Assembly: GCA_900548505.1 (NCBI GenBank)
Contig: URKI01000039.1
Coordinates: 1 to 20,333, forward strand
Direction of reading: 5' to 3'
DNA length: 20,333 nucleotides
Source: an uncultured Oscillibacter sp.
Lineage (GTDB): Bacteria; Bacillota; Clostridia; Oscillospirales; Oscillospiraceae
A program made the translations under genes and the position numbers. The notes under the pieces are model-generated. The model had not been told where the DNA came from, did not search any database, and saw only the letters and a list, made by a program, of their open reading frames with translations. This document shows, piece after piece, positions 1-7,453 of this stretch. Positions within the stretch are counted from its first letter, which is position 1. Every line of letters begins with the position of its first letter.

Positions 1-182
1 ATGGTGAGACCGTTACCGCCGAGGCTCTGCTGGAGAAGGGCATCCTCTCCAAGTGCGAGTACGGCTTTAAGGTTCTGGGCAACGGTAAGGTGTCCAAGAA
101 GGTTACCGTCAAGGCTTCTGCTTTCTCCGCTTCTGCCAAGGAGGCTATCGAGGCAGCTGGCGGAAAGGCCGAGGTGATGTAA
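1..182 (+). CDS. rplO: 50S ribosomal protein L15, C-terminal part
   Basis: This is the 3' end of a gene cut by the window start. Reading from base 3 gives 59 residues ending in TAA at 180-182. The stretch around ALLEKGILSKCEYGFKVLG and the small, Lys/Ala-rich tail fit the C-terminal half of L15, a 23S rRNA-binding protein of the large subunit. Its position one base before secY is the standard spc-operon order. Its last codons contain GAGGTGAT (171-178), which serves as the secY ribosome binding site, so the two are probably translationally coupled. Confidence 0.9.
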   Translation, partial: GETVTAEALLEKGILSKCEYGFKVLGNGKVSKKVTVKASAFSASAKEAIEAAGGKAEVM

Positions 183-183
183 C

Positions 184-1479
184 GTGATCCAGACGATTCG
201 CAAGGCGTGGGGTATCCCCGAGCTGCGGAAGAAGATCATCTTTACACTCCTCATCCTTCTGATTTTTCGCATCGGCAACGCTATCACGGTTCCTTATGTG
301 AACACGGACCTGCTGGCCACCTATCTCGATCAGATGGGTGCCACCATCCTGGGCCTGTATAACGTGATGAGCGGCGGCGCTTTCGCCAACGCCACGGTGT
401 TTGCCCTGAGCATCCAGCCCTATATCAACAGCTCCATCATCATCCAGCTGCTGACTGTGGCCATCCCCTCCCTGGAGCGGCTGGCCCGGGACGGCGGCGA
501 GGAAGGCCGCAAGAAGATTCAGTCCATCACCCGGTACACCACCGTGGCGATCGCGATCCTGCAGTCTGTCGGCTACTATTTCATGATGCGCAACGCCAAC
601 CTGCTCCAGACCGGAGCAGACGGCATCTGGCCCGCTCTGGTCATCATCGTGACCTTCATCGCCGGTTCCTCCTTCGTGATGTGGATGGGCGAGCAGGTCA
701 CCGAGTTCGGTGTGGGCAACGGTATCTCCATCATCCTGTTTGCCGGTATCCTCTCCCGGGTGCCCGTCATGGTCTCCCAGGGAATCGCATTCGGCAGCCA
801 GGCAGCCATCAACTGGCTGTGGGTGGCGGTGCTGGTGGTGGCTATGCTGGCTCTGGTGGTGTTCATTGTGTTCATCAATGACGCCGAGCGCCGCATCCCC
901 GTCCAGTATGCCAAGCGTCAGGTTGGCCGTAAGATGTACGGCGGCCAGAGCACGCACCTGCCCATGAAGGTGAATATGTCCGGCGTTCTGCCTGTCATCT
1001 TCGCCCAGAGCATCGCCTCTCTGCCCATCACCGTGTGGACCTTCATCGGGATCCCCACCAAGGAAGAGAGCCCCGTGGCCTATGCCATCTACAATGCCAT
1101 TGATACCAAGTCCATCATCTACATGGTGGTGTACTTCATCATGATCATTGGCTTCAGCTATTTCTATTCCAGCATCCAGTTCAACCCCGTGGAGATCGCC
1201 AACAACCTGAAGAAGCAGGGCGGCTTCATCCCCGGCTTCCGGCCCGGCAAGCCCACGGTGGACTTCATCCGTAAGGTTTTGAACAAGATCACCTTGTTCG
1301 GCGCCATCTATCTGGGCATTGTTGCTATCTGCCCCCTGATCGTGGGCAAGATCGTGGGCAATGACCACCTGGCCATCGGCGGTACTTCCGTCATCATCGT
1401 GGTCGGCGTGGCGCTGGAGACCGTGAAGGCTCTGGAATCCCAGATGCTGATGCGTCAGTACAAGGGCTTCCTGGAATAA
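184..1479 (+). CDS. secY: Protein translocase subunit SecY
   Basis: SecY forms the protein-conducting channel of the Sec translocon in the cytoplasmic membrane, together with SecE and SecG and driven by SecA. The 431-residue protein has the family's usual length and about ten hydrophobic segments. The N-terminus (RKAWGIPELRKKIIFTLLIL) and the cytoplasmic loops (AERRIPVQYAKRQVG, and the later GGFIPGFRPGKPT region) are typical of SecY. The start is GTG at 184, one base after rplO, with GAGGTGAT at 171-178 as ribosome binding site. It is followed after 14 bases by adk, the normal spc-operon neighbour. secG and secA lie in the same 20 kb, which is unusually close. Confidence 0.97.
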   Translation: MIQTIRKAWGIPELRKKIIFTLLILLIFRIGNAITVPYVNTDLLATYLDQMGATILGLYNVMSGGAFANATVFALSIQPYINSSIIIQLLTVAIPSLERLARDGGEEGRKKIQSITRYTTVAIAILQSVGYYFMMRNANLLQTGADGIWPALVIIVTFIAGSSFVMWMGEQVTEFGVGNGISIILFAGILSRVPVMVSQGIAFGSQAAINWLWVAVLVVAMLALVVFIVFINDAERRIPVQYAKRQVGRKMYGGQSTHLPMKVNMSGVLPVIFAQSIASLPITVWTFIGIPTKEESPVAYAIYNAIDTKSIIYMVVYFIMIIGFSYFYSSIQFNPVEIANNLKKQGGFIPGFRPGKPTVDFIRKVLNKITLFGAIYLGIVAICPLIVGKIVGNDHLAIGGTSVIIVVGVALETVKALESQMLMRQYKGFLE

Positions 1480-1493
1480 GCGAGGTTTTCTTC

Positions 1494-2126
1494 ATGAAAC
1501 TGATTCTGCTGGGCGCCCCCGGCGCCGGCAAAGGCACACAGGCAGAGATCCTGTGCAAAGAGCTGAATATCCCCACCATCTCCACCGGCAACATCCTGCG
1601 GGCGGCCATCAAAGAAGGCACGCCCACAGGATTGGAGGCCGAGCGGTACATGAAAGCCGGCAAGCTGGTGCCCGACGATGTGATCATCGAGATCATCACC
1701 GAGCGGGTGGCTGCCGACGACTGTGCCAACGGCTACATCCTGGACGGTGTGCCCCGCACCATCGCCCAGGCTGAGGCCCTGGAGAAGGCCGGAATCGTGT
1801 TTGACGACGTGATCTCCATCGAGATCTCCGACGAGACCATCATGGAGCGCATGACCGGCCGGCGCGTGTGCGAGCACTGCGGCGCCACCTATCATCTGGT
1901 GGCCGTACCTCCCAAGACGCCGGGCGTGTGCGACAAGTGCGGCGGCAAGCTGATTCAGCGTCACGATGATGAACCCGAGACCGTCAAGGCACGGCTCGAG
2001 GTCTATCATAAGGAGACTGAGCCTCTGAAGGACTTCTACGCAGAGCGCGGCCTCCTGAAGTCTGTGGAAAACCAGCCCACCGTGGCTGAGACCTCCCAGG
2101 CTATCCTCCACGTACTGGGGAGATGA
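1494..2126 (+). CDS. adk: Adenylate kinase (zinc-lid form)
   Basis: Adenylate kinase interconverts ATP + AMP and 2 ADP in the cytoplasm. The 210-residue protein has the P-loop GAPGAGKGT at residues 8-16, an AMP-binding STGNILRAAI segment near 31-40, and a long lid (about 122-160). The lid carries a four-cysteine zinc site, CxxC at 126/129 and CxxC at 146/149, as in Gram-positive enzymes. One oddity is the motif DGFPRT, which here reads DGVPRT with Val86 in place of the near-universal Phe; Arg88 is kept. The ATG at 1494 lies 14 bases after secY, and map begins 4 bases after the stop. Confidence 0.96.
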   Translation: MKLILLGAPGAGKGTQAEILCKELNIPTISTGNILRAAIKEGTPTGLEAERYMKAGKLVPDDVIIEIITERVAADDCANGYILDGVPRTIAQAEALEKAGIVFDDVISIEISDETIMERMTGRRVCEHCGATYHLVAVPPKTPGVCDKCGGKLIQRHDDEPETVKARLEVYHKETEPLKDFYAERGLLKSVENQPTVAETSQAILHVLGR

Positions 2127-2130
2127 GCGT

Positions 2131-2883
2131 ATGATTACCCTCAAATCCTCCCACGAGATCGAACTCATGCGCCGGGCCGGAAAAATTACCGCGGCTGCCC
2201 GTGCTTTGGCAGGGGAAATGGTAAGACCCGGCGTGACAACCCAGGAGATCGACCGTGAAGTGGAACATTTCATCCGCAAGCAAGGTGCGGTCCCGTCCTT
2301 CCTCCATTACAACGGCTATCCGGCCAGCGTGTGCATCAGCGTCAACGATGAGGTCATCCACGGCATCCCCGGCAAACGGGTCCTGCAGGACGGCGACATT
2401 GTCAGCGTGGATGTGGGCGCCTATATCGGAGGATTCCACGGCGACTGCGCGGCCACCTTCCCCTGCGGCACCATTTCCCCCGAAGCGCAGGATCTGATCG
2501 ATGTGACCAGAGAGAGCTTCTTCCAGGGAATCTGCCAGGCCAGGGAAGGCAAGCGGCTGCTGGATATCTCCGCAGCCATTCAGCAATATGTGGAAAGCCA
2601 CGGCTACTCCGTTGTGCGGGAGTTTGTGGGACACGGGATCGGCACGGCCATGCATGAAGCGCCGGAGGTCCCCAACTACGGACACCCCGGCCGGGGGCCC
2701 AGGCTCCTCCGCGGCATGACACTTGCAATCGAACCCATGGTGAACGCCGGCAGCGCCGCCATCCAGCAGCTCAGTGACGGCTGGACGGTGAAGACGCTGG
2801 ACGGGAAGTGGGCAGCCCATTACGAAAACACGATCCTCATCACCGACGGCGAGCCTGAGATCCTCACGGCTCCCGCTATCTGA
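2131..2883 (+). CDS. map: Methionine aminopeptidase, type I
   Basis: This cytosolic metallo-enzyme removes the initiator methionine from nascent proteins. The 250-residue protein has the type I pita-bread fold. Metal ligands are visible in order: Asp in VDVGA, Asp in HGDCAATF, His in GHGIGTAMHEAP, Glu in AIEPM and Glu in HYENTILI. The substrate-pocket His is in VIHGIPG. The ATG at 2131 is 4 bases after adk, with GGGGAGATGAG (2117-2127) overlapping the adk stop as ribosome binding region. It lacks the N-terminal zinc-finger/SH3-binding extension found in some MetAPs, so it is the short bacterial form. The C-terminus (TDGEPEILT) is a typical MetAP end. Confidence 0.96.
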   Translation: MITLKSSHEIELMRRAGKITAAARALAGEMVRPGVTTQEIDREVEHFIRKQGAVPSFLHYNGYPASVCISVNDEVIHGIPGKRVLQDGDIVSVDVGAYIGGFHGDCAATFPCGTISPEAQDLIDVTRESFFQGICQAREGKRLLDISAAIQQYVESHGYSVVREFVGHGIGTAMHEAPEVPNYGHPGRGPRLLRGMTLAIEPMVNAGSAAIQQLSDGWTVKTLDGKWAAHYENTILITDGEPEILTAPAI

Positions 2884-2896
2884 GGCAGCGCGACGT

Positions 2897-3181
2897 ATGG
2901 AAATTGCAAGATCAAATATCGTTCGATCCGACGCCGGCAGGGACAAGGGAAAGCTCTTCGTGGTATTGGCCACGGAGGGGGAGTACCTTCTGCTGGCGGA
3001 CGGAAAGTCCAGGAAAGTGGAGTCTCCCAAGCGCAAAAAGCGCAAGCATGTGCTCTTTGTGGCAGAGGATGAGACCCGGCTTTCCGGCAAGATCAAAGGC
3101 GAAGAAAAAATAACAAACAGTGAGCTTCGCAGAACCCTCGCCTATTACCGCGAGGAGGTTCATCCGGACCAGGAGGGATAA
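2897..3181 (+). CDS. Small KOW-domain RNA-binding protein (L14e-like)
   Basis: A 94-residue basic protein encoded between map and infA. The N-terminal 40 residues (IARSNIVRSDAGRDKGKLFVVL, then a YLLLADGKSRKVESPKRKKRK stretch) match the KOW-type beta-barrel seen in the archaeal/eukaryotic L14e group and in small Clostridia proteins at this same spc-operon position. The role is not established. From context it probably binds rRNA or mRNA and acts in ribosome assembly or translation. The C-terminal 40 residues are charged and probably helical or disordered. ATG at 2897, 13 bases after map; infA starts 3 bases after its stop, so it is embedded in the operon. Confidence 0.85.
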   Translation: MEIARSNIVRSDAGRDKGKLFVVLATEGEYLLLADGKSRKVESPKRKKRKHVLFVAEDETRLSGKIKGEEKITNSELRRTLAYYREEVHPDQEG

Positions 3182-3184
3182 CGT

Positions 3185-3403
3185 TTGGCAAAATCCGACA
3201 TGATTGAAGTGGAAGGCGTAGTGGTGGAATCCCTGCCGAACACGACGTTCCAGGTAGACATTGGAAATGGACACACGATTTTGGCACATATTTCCGGAAA
3301 ACTCAGAATGAATTTCATCAGGATTCTGCCCGGCGACAAGGTTACGGTGGAAATGTCCCCCTACGACCTGACCCGCGGCCGGATCACCTGGCGCAGCAAG
3401 TAA
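3185..3403 (+). CDS. infA: Translation initiation factor IF-1
   Basis: IF-1 binds the A site of the 30S subunit during initiation. The 72-residue product is the standard length and matches the S1/OB-fold sequence closely (IEVEGVVVESLPNTTFQVDIGNG, then HISGKLRMNFIRILPGDKV, then SPYDLTRGRITWR). The start is TTG at 3185, three bases after the KOW gene stop. AGGAGGG at about 3171-3177, inside the end of that gene, supplies the ribosome binding site. No in-frame ATG occurs before codon 6, which would remove conserved residues, so TTG is the likely start and may keep IF-1 output low. Confidence 0.97.
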   Translation: MAKSDMIEVEGVVVESLPNTTFQVDIGNGHTILAHISGKLRMNFIRILPGDKVTVEMSPYDLTRGRITWRSK

Positions 3404-3457
3404 GCTGCAGCCGGTTGAGCTAATGACACAAAACGCTGAAAGGAATGGTTAGAGACT

Positions 3458-3571
3458 ATGAAAGTAAGACCGTCCGTGAAGCCCATGTGCGAAAAGTGCA
3501 AGGTCATTCGCCGCAAAGGCCGTGTCATGGTCATTTGCGAGAACCCCAAGCATAAGCAGAGACAGGGCTAA
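3458..3571 (+). CDS. rpmJ: 50S ribosomal protein L36 (zinc-binding form)
   Basis: A 37-residue gene. The product begins MKVRPSVKPMCEKCKVIRRK and ends NPKHKQRQG, the typical L36 sequence. It has the C+ zinc ribbon with Cys11, Cys14, Cys27 and His32, so it depends on zinc. L36 is the smallest large-subunit protein and binds 23S rRNA near the L7/L12 stalk base. It sits between infA and rpsM as in most Firmicutes. Its upstream AAGGAATGG at about 3440-3448 is a weaker ribosome binding site than those of its neighbours, and lies about 9 bases from the ATG. Confidence 0.97.
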   Translation: MKVRPSVKPMCEKCKVIRRKGRVMVICENPKHKQRQG

Positions 3572-3597
3572 CATTTAATTGGAGGTGCTTTAAGAGT

Positions 3598-3963
3598 ATG
3601 GCACGTATTGCCGGTATTGACCTGCCGAAGGATAAGCGCATTGAGATCGGCCTCACCTATATCTACGGCATTGGCAGAAAGAGCGCCAAGGACATCCTGG
3701 CGCAGACGGGCATCAACCCCGACACCCGCGTCAAGGACCTGACCGATGCTGAGGAGCAGCAGCTCCGTGACGCCATCGACGCTTATACCGTCGAAGGCGA
3801 CCTGCGCCGCCAGACCGCCCTGGACATCAAGCGCCTGAATGAGATCGGCTGCTATCGCGGCCTGCGTCATCGCAAGGGCCTGCCTGTCCGTGGCCAGCGC
3901 AGCAAGACCAACGCCAGAACCCGCAAGGGTCCCAAGAAGACCATCGCCAACAAGAAGAAGTAA
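3598..3963 (+). CDS. rpsM: 30S ribosomal protein S13
   Basis: S13 sits in the head of the small subunit, binds 16S rRNA and contacts the P-site tRNA and the large subunit. The 121-residue protein begins MARIAGIDLPKDKRIEIGL, contains the helix-two-turn-helix region (YIYGIGRKSAKDIL) and ends in the lysine-rich tail KTIANKKK that reaches the P site. The ATG at 3598 is preceded by GGAGGTG at 3581-3587. It follows rpmJ and precedes rpsK by 15 bases, the usual alpha-operon order. Confidence 0.98.
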   Translation: MARIAGIDLPKDKRIEIGLTYIYGIGRKSAKDILAQTGINPDTRVKDLTDAEEQQLRDAIDAYTVEGDLRRQTALDIKRLNEIGCYRGLRHRKGLPVRGQRSKTNARTRKGPKKTIANKKK

Positions 3964-3978
3964 GGAGGGAGAACGAAA

Positions 3979-4386
3979 ATGGCAACTGCGAAAGCTACCG
4001 GCGGCAAGAAGGTCATCCGCCGCCGCCGCGAAAAGAAGAACATCGAGCGTGGCCAGGTCCATATCCGTTCTTCTTTCAACAACACTATGGTAACTGTCAC
4101 CGATACGCAGGGCAACGCCCTGTCCTGGGCCTCCTCCGGCGGCCTGGGCTTCCGTGGCAGCAAGAAGTCCACTCCCTTCGCCGCCCAGACCGCCGCTGAG
4201 ACGGCTGCCCGTGCCGCGATGGAGCATGGCCTGAAGACCGTCGAGGTCTTCGTCAAGGGCCCCGGCCAGGGCCGTGAGGCCGCCATCCGCGCGCTGCAGG
4301 CTGTGGGCCTGGAAGTGACCATGATCAAGGACGTCACTCCCATCCCCCACAACGGCTGCCGTCCCCCGAAGCGTCGTCGCGTGTAA
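3979..4386 (+). CDS. rpsK: 30S ribosomal protein S11
   Basis: S11 is a platform protein of the small subunit near the mRNA exit channel. The 135-residue product has the usual basic N-terminal extension (RRRREKKNIERGQVHIRSSFNNT), the central TDTQGNALSWASSGGLGFRGSKKSTPFAAQ block and the C-terminal TPIPHNGCRPPKRRRV that marks the family. AAGGAGGGAG (3962-3971) overlaps the end of rpsM and serves as ribosome binding site. Confidence 0.98.
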   Translation: MATAKATGGKKVIRRRREKKNIERGQVHIRSSFNNTMVTVTDTQGNALSWASSGGLGFRGSKKSTPFAAQTAAETAARAAMEHGLKTVEVFVKGPGQGREAAIRALQAVGLEVTMIKDVTPIPHNGCRPPKRRRV

Positions 4387-4410
4387 TCGAAAGAGGAGGT
4401 AACAAGCAAT

Positions 4411-5037
4411 ATGGCAAGATATACCGGTGCAGTCTGCCGCCTTTGCCGCAGAGAAGGCCAGAAGCTCTTCCTGAAGGGCGACCGCTGCTATACGGACAAG
4501 TGCTCCATCGAGCGTCGTGGTTACGCTCCCGGAATGCATGGCAACGCGAGAAACAAGAAGCTCAGCGAGTATGGCCTGCAGCTGCGTGAGAAGCAGAAGG
4601 CCAAGCGCTACTACGGCGTGCTGGAGAGCCAGTTCCACGATTACTATGAGATGGCCAACAAGAAGGCCGGCGTGACCGGTACCAACCTGCTGTCCATCCT
4701 GGAGACCCGTCTGGACAACGTGGTCTATCGTCTGGGCTTCGCCATGAGCCGCGCTGAGGCTCGTCAGCTGGTGCTGCATGGCCACTTCACCGTCAACGGC
4801 AAGAAGGTCAACATTCCTTCCTACCTGGTGAAGACCGGCGATGTGATCGAGCTGAAGGAAGGCTCCCGCAGCAAGGACAAGTTCAAGGGCTCCCTGGAGG
4901 CCAACGCTTCCCGCGTGGTCCCCAAGTGGCTGGAAATGGATAAGAACAACGTGGCTAAGGTCATCGCAGAACCCGCCCGCGAGGACATCGATCTTCCCAT
5001 CGAGGAACACCTCATCGTCGAGTTGTACTCCAAGTAA
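4411..5037 (+). CDS. rpsD: 30S ribosomal protein S4 (zinc-binding form)
   Basis: S4 is a primary 16S rRNA-binding protein that nucleates assembly of the 30S body. The 208-residue protein begins MARYTGAVCRLCRREG. A four-cysteine zinc site is formed by Cys9, Cys12, Cys26 and Cys31 (the C+ form). The C-terminal S4 domain spans about residues 96-160 (TRLDNVVYRLGFAMSRAEAR then VLHGHFTVNGKKVNIPSY). AGAGGAGGTAAC upstream gives a strong ribosome binding site. S4 is a known autogenous repressor in other bacteria; a 66-base gap containing a hairpin separates it from rpoA here. Confidence 0.98.
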   Translation: MARYTGAVCRLCRREGQKLFLKGDRCYTDKCSIERRGYAPGMHGNARNKKLSEYGLQLREKQKAKRYYGVLESQFHDYYEMANKKAGVTGTNLLSILETRLDNVVYRLGFAMSRAEARQLVLHGHFTVNGKKVNIPSYLVKTGDVIELKEGSRSKDKFKGSLEANASRVVPKWLEMDKNNVAKVIAEPAREDIDLPIEEHLIVELYSK

Positions 5038-5072
5038 TTGGAGGATACCCTCGAGGATGATACGATTTGCCG

Positions 5073-5094
5073 GCGGCATGCTTAGCATGGCCGC
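5073..5094 (+). promoter_or_regulatory. Intercistronic hairpin between rpsD and rpoA
   Basis: GCGGCATGC (5073-5081) and GCATGGCCGC (5085-5094) pair as a nine-base-pair stem with one bulged G and a TTA loop. No T-run follows, so it is not a standard terminator. It ends 27 bases before the rpoA ATG and just upstream of its ribosome binding site. It could be an mRNA-processing, stabilising or protein-binding element. The role is inferred from position only. Confidence 0.45.
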
Positions 5095-5106
5095 AATGAG
5101 AAGATG

Positions 5107-5114
5107 AAGGAGGG
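5107..5114 (+). promoter_or_regulatory. rpoA ribosome binding site, decides start
   Basis: AAGGAGGG stands seven bases before the ATG at 5122. An upstream in-frame ATG at 5104 overlaps this site and has no ribosome binding site of its own, so 5122 is the start. Confidence 0.85.
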
Positions 5115-5121
5115 TAACTGC

Positions 5122-6072
5122 ATGATCGAAATTGAAAAGCCCCAGATTGAGTGCACCGAGACTCCGGGCGACGCTACTTACGGCAAGTATGTGGTGGAAC
5201 CCCTGGAGCGCGGCTACGGCACGACTCTGGGCAATGCGCTCCGCCGTATTATGCTTTCTTCTCTGCCCGGTACCGCGCCGACGACCATCAAGATCGCCGG
5301 TGTTCAGCATGAGTTTTCCACCGTCCCCGGCGTGAAGGAAGATGTGACGGAGATCGTCTTAAATGTGAAGGGCCTCCTGACCAAGCTGCACTGCGAGACC
5401 GTGAAAACGGTCTACATCGAGGCGGTTGGACCCTGCGAAGTCACTGCCGGCGACATCAAGGCCGACGGAGAGGTCGAGGTGCTCAACCCCGATCTGCACA
5501 TTGCCACGCTGGACAACGGCGCTACGCTGAACATGGAGATCACTCTGTCCCATGGCCGCGGCTATGTGCCCGCAGACCGCAACAAGCCCCAGCAGAACGT
5601 CATCGGCACCATCGCGGTGGACTCCATCTATACCCCCGTGTATAAGGTGAACTACACCGTGGAGCCCACCCGCGTGGGCGCTTCCAGCGACTTCGACAAG
5701 CTGACGCTGGAAGTTTGGACGGACGGCACTATCTCCGCCCGGGACGCCGTGTCCCTGGGCGCCAAGATCCTGTGCGATCACTTTACCCTCTTTACCGACC
5801 TTTCTGAGAACGTGGGCAGCAAGCCCACTGTGGTGGAGAAGGCAGAGGCGCAGCGTGATAAGGTGCTGGAGCTGACCATCGAGGAGCTGGATCTTTCCGT
5901 TCGGAGCTTCAACTGCCTCAAGCGCGCCAATATCAACACCGTCGAGGATCTGATCTCCAAGACCGAGGACGAGATGATGAAGGTGCGCAACCTGGGCCGC
6001 AAGTCCCTGGAGGAAGTCATCAACAAGCTGGCGATGATGGGCCTCCACCTGGCCGACGAAGAAAACAACTGA
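5122..6072 (+). CDS. rpoA: RNA polymerase alpha subunit
   Basis: Alpha dimerises to scaffold RNA polymerase assembly and contacts UP elements and activators through its C-terminal domain. The 316-residue product (start at 5122) begins MIEIEKPQIECTE. The N-terminal domain shows RGYGTTLGNALRRIMLSSLPG and later GRGYVPADRNK. The C-terminal domain (about residues 245-312) has the helix-hairpin-helix DNA-binding segment ELDLSVRSFNCLKRANI, then VRNLGRKSLEEV. Length and order are normal for Firmicutes. rplQ follows after 58 bases. Confidence 0.98.
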   Translation: MIEIEKPQIECTETPGDATYGKYVVEPLERGYGTTLGNALRRIMLSSLPGTAPTTIKIAGVQHEFSTVPGVKEDVTEIVLNVKGLLTKLHCETVKTVYIEAVGPCEVTAGDIKADGEVEVLNPDLHIATLDNGATLNMEITLSHGRGYVPADRNKPQQNVIGTIAVDSIYTPVYKVNYTVEPTRVGASSDFDKLTLEVWTDGTISARDAVSLGAKILCDHFTLFTDLSENVGSKPTVVEKAEAQRDKVLELTIEELDLSVRSFNCLKRANINTVEDLISKTEDEMMKVRNLGRKSLEEVINKLAMMGLHLADEENN

Positions 6073-6130
6073 TTCCACGCCGGCGGGACTGCCCCCGGCT
6101 GACCAAAATCCTTACAAGGAGGAAACCGAA

Positions 6131-6475
6131 ATGCCCGGAACTCGTAAGCTTGGCAAGACCACTGACCAGCGCATGGCGATGCTGCGTCAGCAGGTCACCG
6201 ATTTCCTGGACAACGGGAAGATGGAAACCACCGTCACCCGTGCCAAGGAGATCAAGCCCCTGGCTGAGAAGATGATCACCCTCGGCAAGAAGAGCGATCT
6301 GGCTGCCTATCGGCAGGCCATGAGCTTCATCACCCGTGAGGATGTGTGCAAGAAGCTCTTCAAGGAGATCGCCCCCAGCTACGCTGAGCGCAACGGCGGC
6401 TACACCCGCATCGTGCGTACCGGCGTGCGCCGCGGCGACGCTGCTGAGACTGCCATCATTGAGCTGGTGAAGTAA
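6131..6475 (+). CDS. rplQ: 50S ribosomal protein L17
   Basis: L17 binds 23S rRNA near the tunnel exit. The 114-residue protein starts MPGTRKLGKTTDQRMAMLRQQVT and ends with the VRTGVRRGDAAETAIIEL block typical of the family. AAGGAGGAAA (6115-6124) precedes the ATG by six bases. It is the last gene of the operon and is followed within 20 bases by a strong terminator. In many Clostridia the ecf transporter genes, truA, rplM and rpsI continue here; they are absent from this position. Confidence 0.98.
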   Translation: MPGTRKLGKTTDQRMAMLRQQVTDFLDNGKMETTVTRAKEIKPLAEKMITLGKKSDLAAYRQAMSFITREDVCKKLFKEIAPSYAERNGGYTRIVRTGVRRGDAAETAIIELVK

Positions 6476-6486
6476 GCAAGCTAAAG

Positions 6487-6523
6487 AAAAGGCCCTGTCT
6501 GCCTGGCAGACAGGGCCTTTTTT
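6487..6523 (+). terminator. Rho-independent terminator of the alpha operon
   Basis: GGCCCTGTCTG (6491-6501) pairs perfectly with CAGACAGGGCC (6507-6517) around a five-base loop. It is flanked by AAAA before and TTTTTT after, 11 bases beyond the rplQ stop. Confidence 0.95.
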
Positions 6524-6693
6524 CTATGATATCCCAATACTATGTGGAAAATTTTTTCTTCATTATACGATTTGTAGCGAAAAATAGGGCGCTTTCTGAT
6601 TCCAAACTGTGCGCTGCCCGGCTTGCCGGTGATTTCCATCGTTTTTTTCCACGGAGCTGTGCAAACTAGCTCCATGAATGGGAGGCGACGAAA

Positions 6694-7413
6694 ATGGGGA
6701 AGCGTTGGCTGGCGCTGGCGTGGGTCTGCCTGCTGGCGCTGCTGGGCGGCATACACAGCAGGGAGGACTCCACACAGGCCAGCGCCTGGGAAGAGGGTTT
6801 GCCGGAGCAGAATCGATATGTGGCCCTGACATTCGACGACGGCCCGCAGCCGGAGACAACAGCGCGGCTTCTGGACGGCCTGCGGCAGCGGGGAGCCAGC
6901 GCCACCTTTTTTCTGGTGGGGGAACGGGCTGCCGCCTATCCGGAGCTGGTGCGGCGCATGAAGGCAGAGGGCCACCAGGTGGGCAGCCATACCTGGAGCC
7001 ATGTGCGGCTGCAGGGAGCGGGCGCGCAGACGATTCTGGAGGAGACTGGGCGGGCACAGCGACTGCTCACCCAGATCCTGGGGGAGGGGCGCTATTGGCT
7101 CCGTCCGCCCTACGGGCTGCTGGACGAGCAGGAGCGGGCCCTGGTGACGGTACCGCTCATCAAATGGTCGGTGGACCCCAGGGACTGGGAGAGCCGCAAT
7201 ACAGCCAAGGTAGTGGAGGCAGTCATGGGCGCGGTAAAAGAAAACTCCATCGTCCTGCTCCACGACATTTACCCCACCTCTGTGGAGGCTGCGCTGCAGA
7301 TCGTGGATGCACTGACACCGCAAGGCTATCGCTTTGTGACGGTGGAGGAGCTGCTGGCCCTCAACGGCGTGGAGCCGCAGCCAGGCGTCCTGTACCGCAC
7401 AGGAACGGGATAA
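6694..7413 (+). CDS. Membrane-anchored polysaccharide deacetylase (CE4, NodB-like)
   Basis: A 239-residue carbohydrate-esterase family 4 protein. Residues 5-20 form a hydrophobic signal/anchor segment, so the domain should face outward. All five NodB motifs are visible: TFDDGP at 46-51 (Asp48 catalytic base, Asp49 metal), HTWSH at 99-103 (metal His99 and His103), RPPYG at 137-141, DPRDW at 161-165 and LLHD at 188-191. It probably removes N-acetyl groups from peptidoglycan or a related glycan; the closest named relatives would be PdaA/PdaB/PgdA types, and I cannot choose between them. GGGAGGCG at 6680-6687 supports ATG 6694. It lies alone between two terminators. Confidence 0.93.
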   Translation: MGKRWLALAWVCLLALLGGIHSREDSTQASAWEEGLPEQNRYVALTFDDGPQPETTARLLDGLRQRGASATFFLVGERAAAYPELVRRMKAEGHQVGSHTWSHVRLQGAGAQTILEETGRAQRLLTQILGEGRYWLRPPYGLLDEQERALVTVPLIKWSVDPRDWESRNTAKVVEAVMGAVKENSIVLLHDIYPTSVEAALQIVDALTPQGYRFVTVEELLALNGVEPQPGVLYRTGTG

Positions 7414-7447
7414 AAAAATCGCCTGCCATATGGCAGGCGATTTTTTT
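7412..7447. terminator. Bidirectional terminator between deacetylase gene and secG
   Basis: AATCGCCTGCCA and TGGCAGGCGATT form a perfect stem around a TA centre, with seven A before and seven T after. It can serve both convergent genes, starting within the deacetylase stop codon region and ending just before the secG stop. Confidence 0.95.
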
Positions 7448-7453
7448 ATTTGC

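Noticed and set aside
145..1368. 407-codon minus-strand open frame antisense to secY
   Set aside because: Low-complexity His/Asp/Gly-rich translation, no ribosome binding site, and it is the shadow of a certain gene. GC-rich codon bias keeps antisense frames open.
3568..5310. 580-codon minus-strand open frame across rpsM, rpsK, rpsD and rpoA
   Set aside because: It runs antisense through four certain genes and their gaps, with Leu/Gly/His-rich composition and no family features.
6525..6693. Possible promoter (TATACG at 6564 or TTGTAG/TCTGAT) and GGAGCT/AGCTCC repeat before the deacetylase gene
   Set aside because: No -35/-10 pair with good match and spacing was found, and the six-base repeat is too short to call. 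A sporulation-type promoter is possible but not supported.
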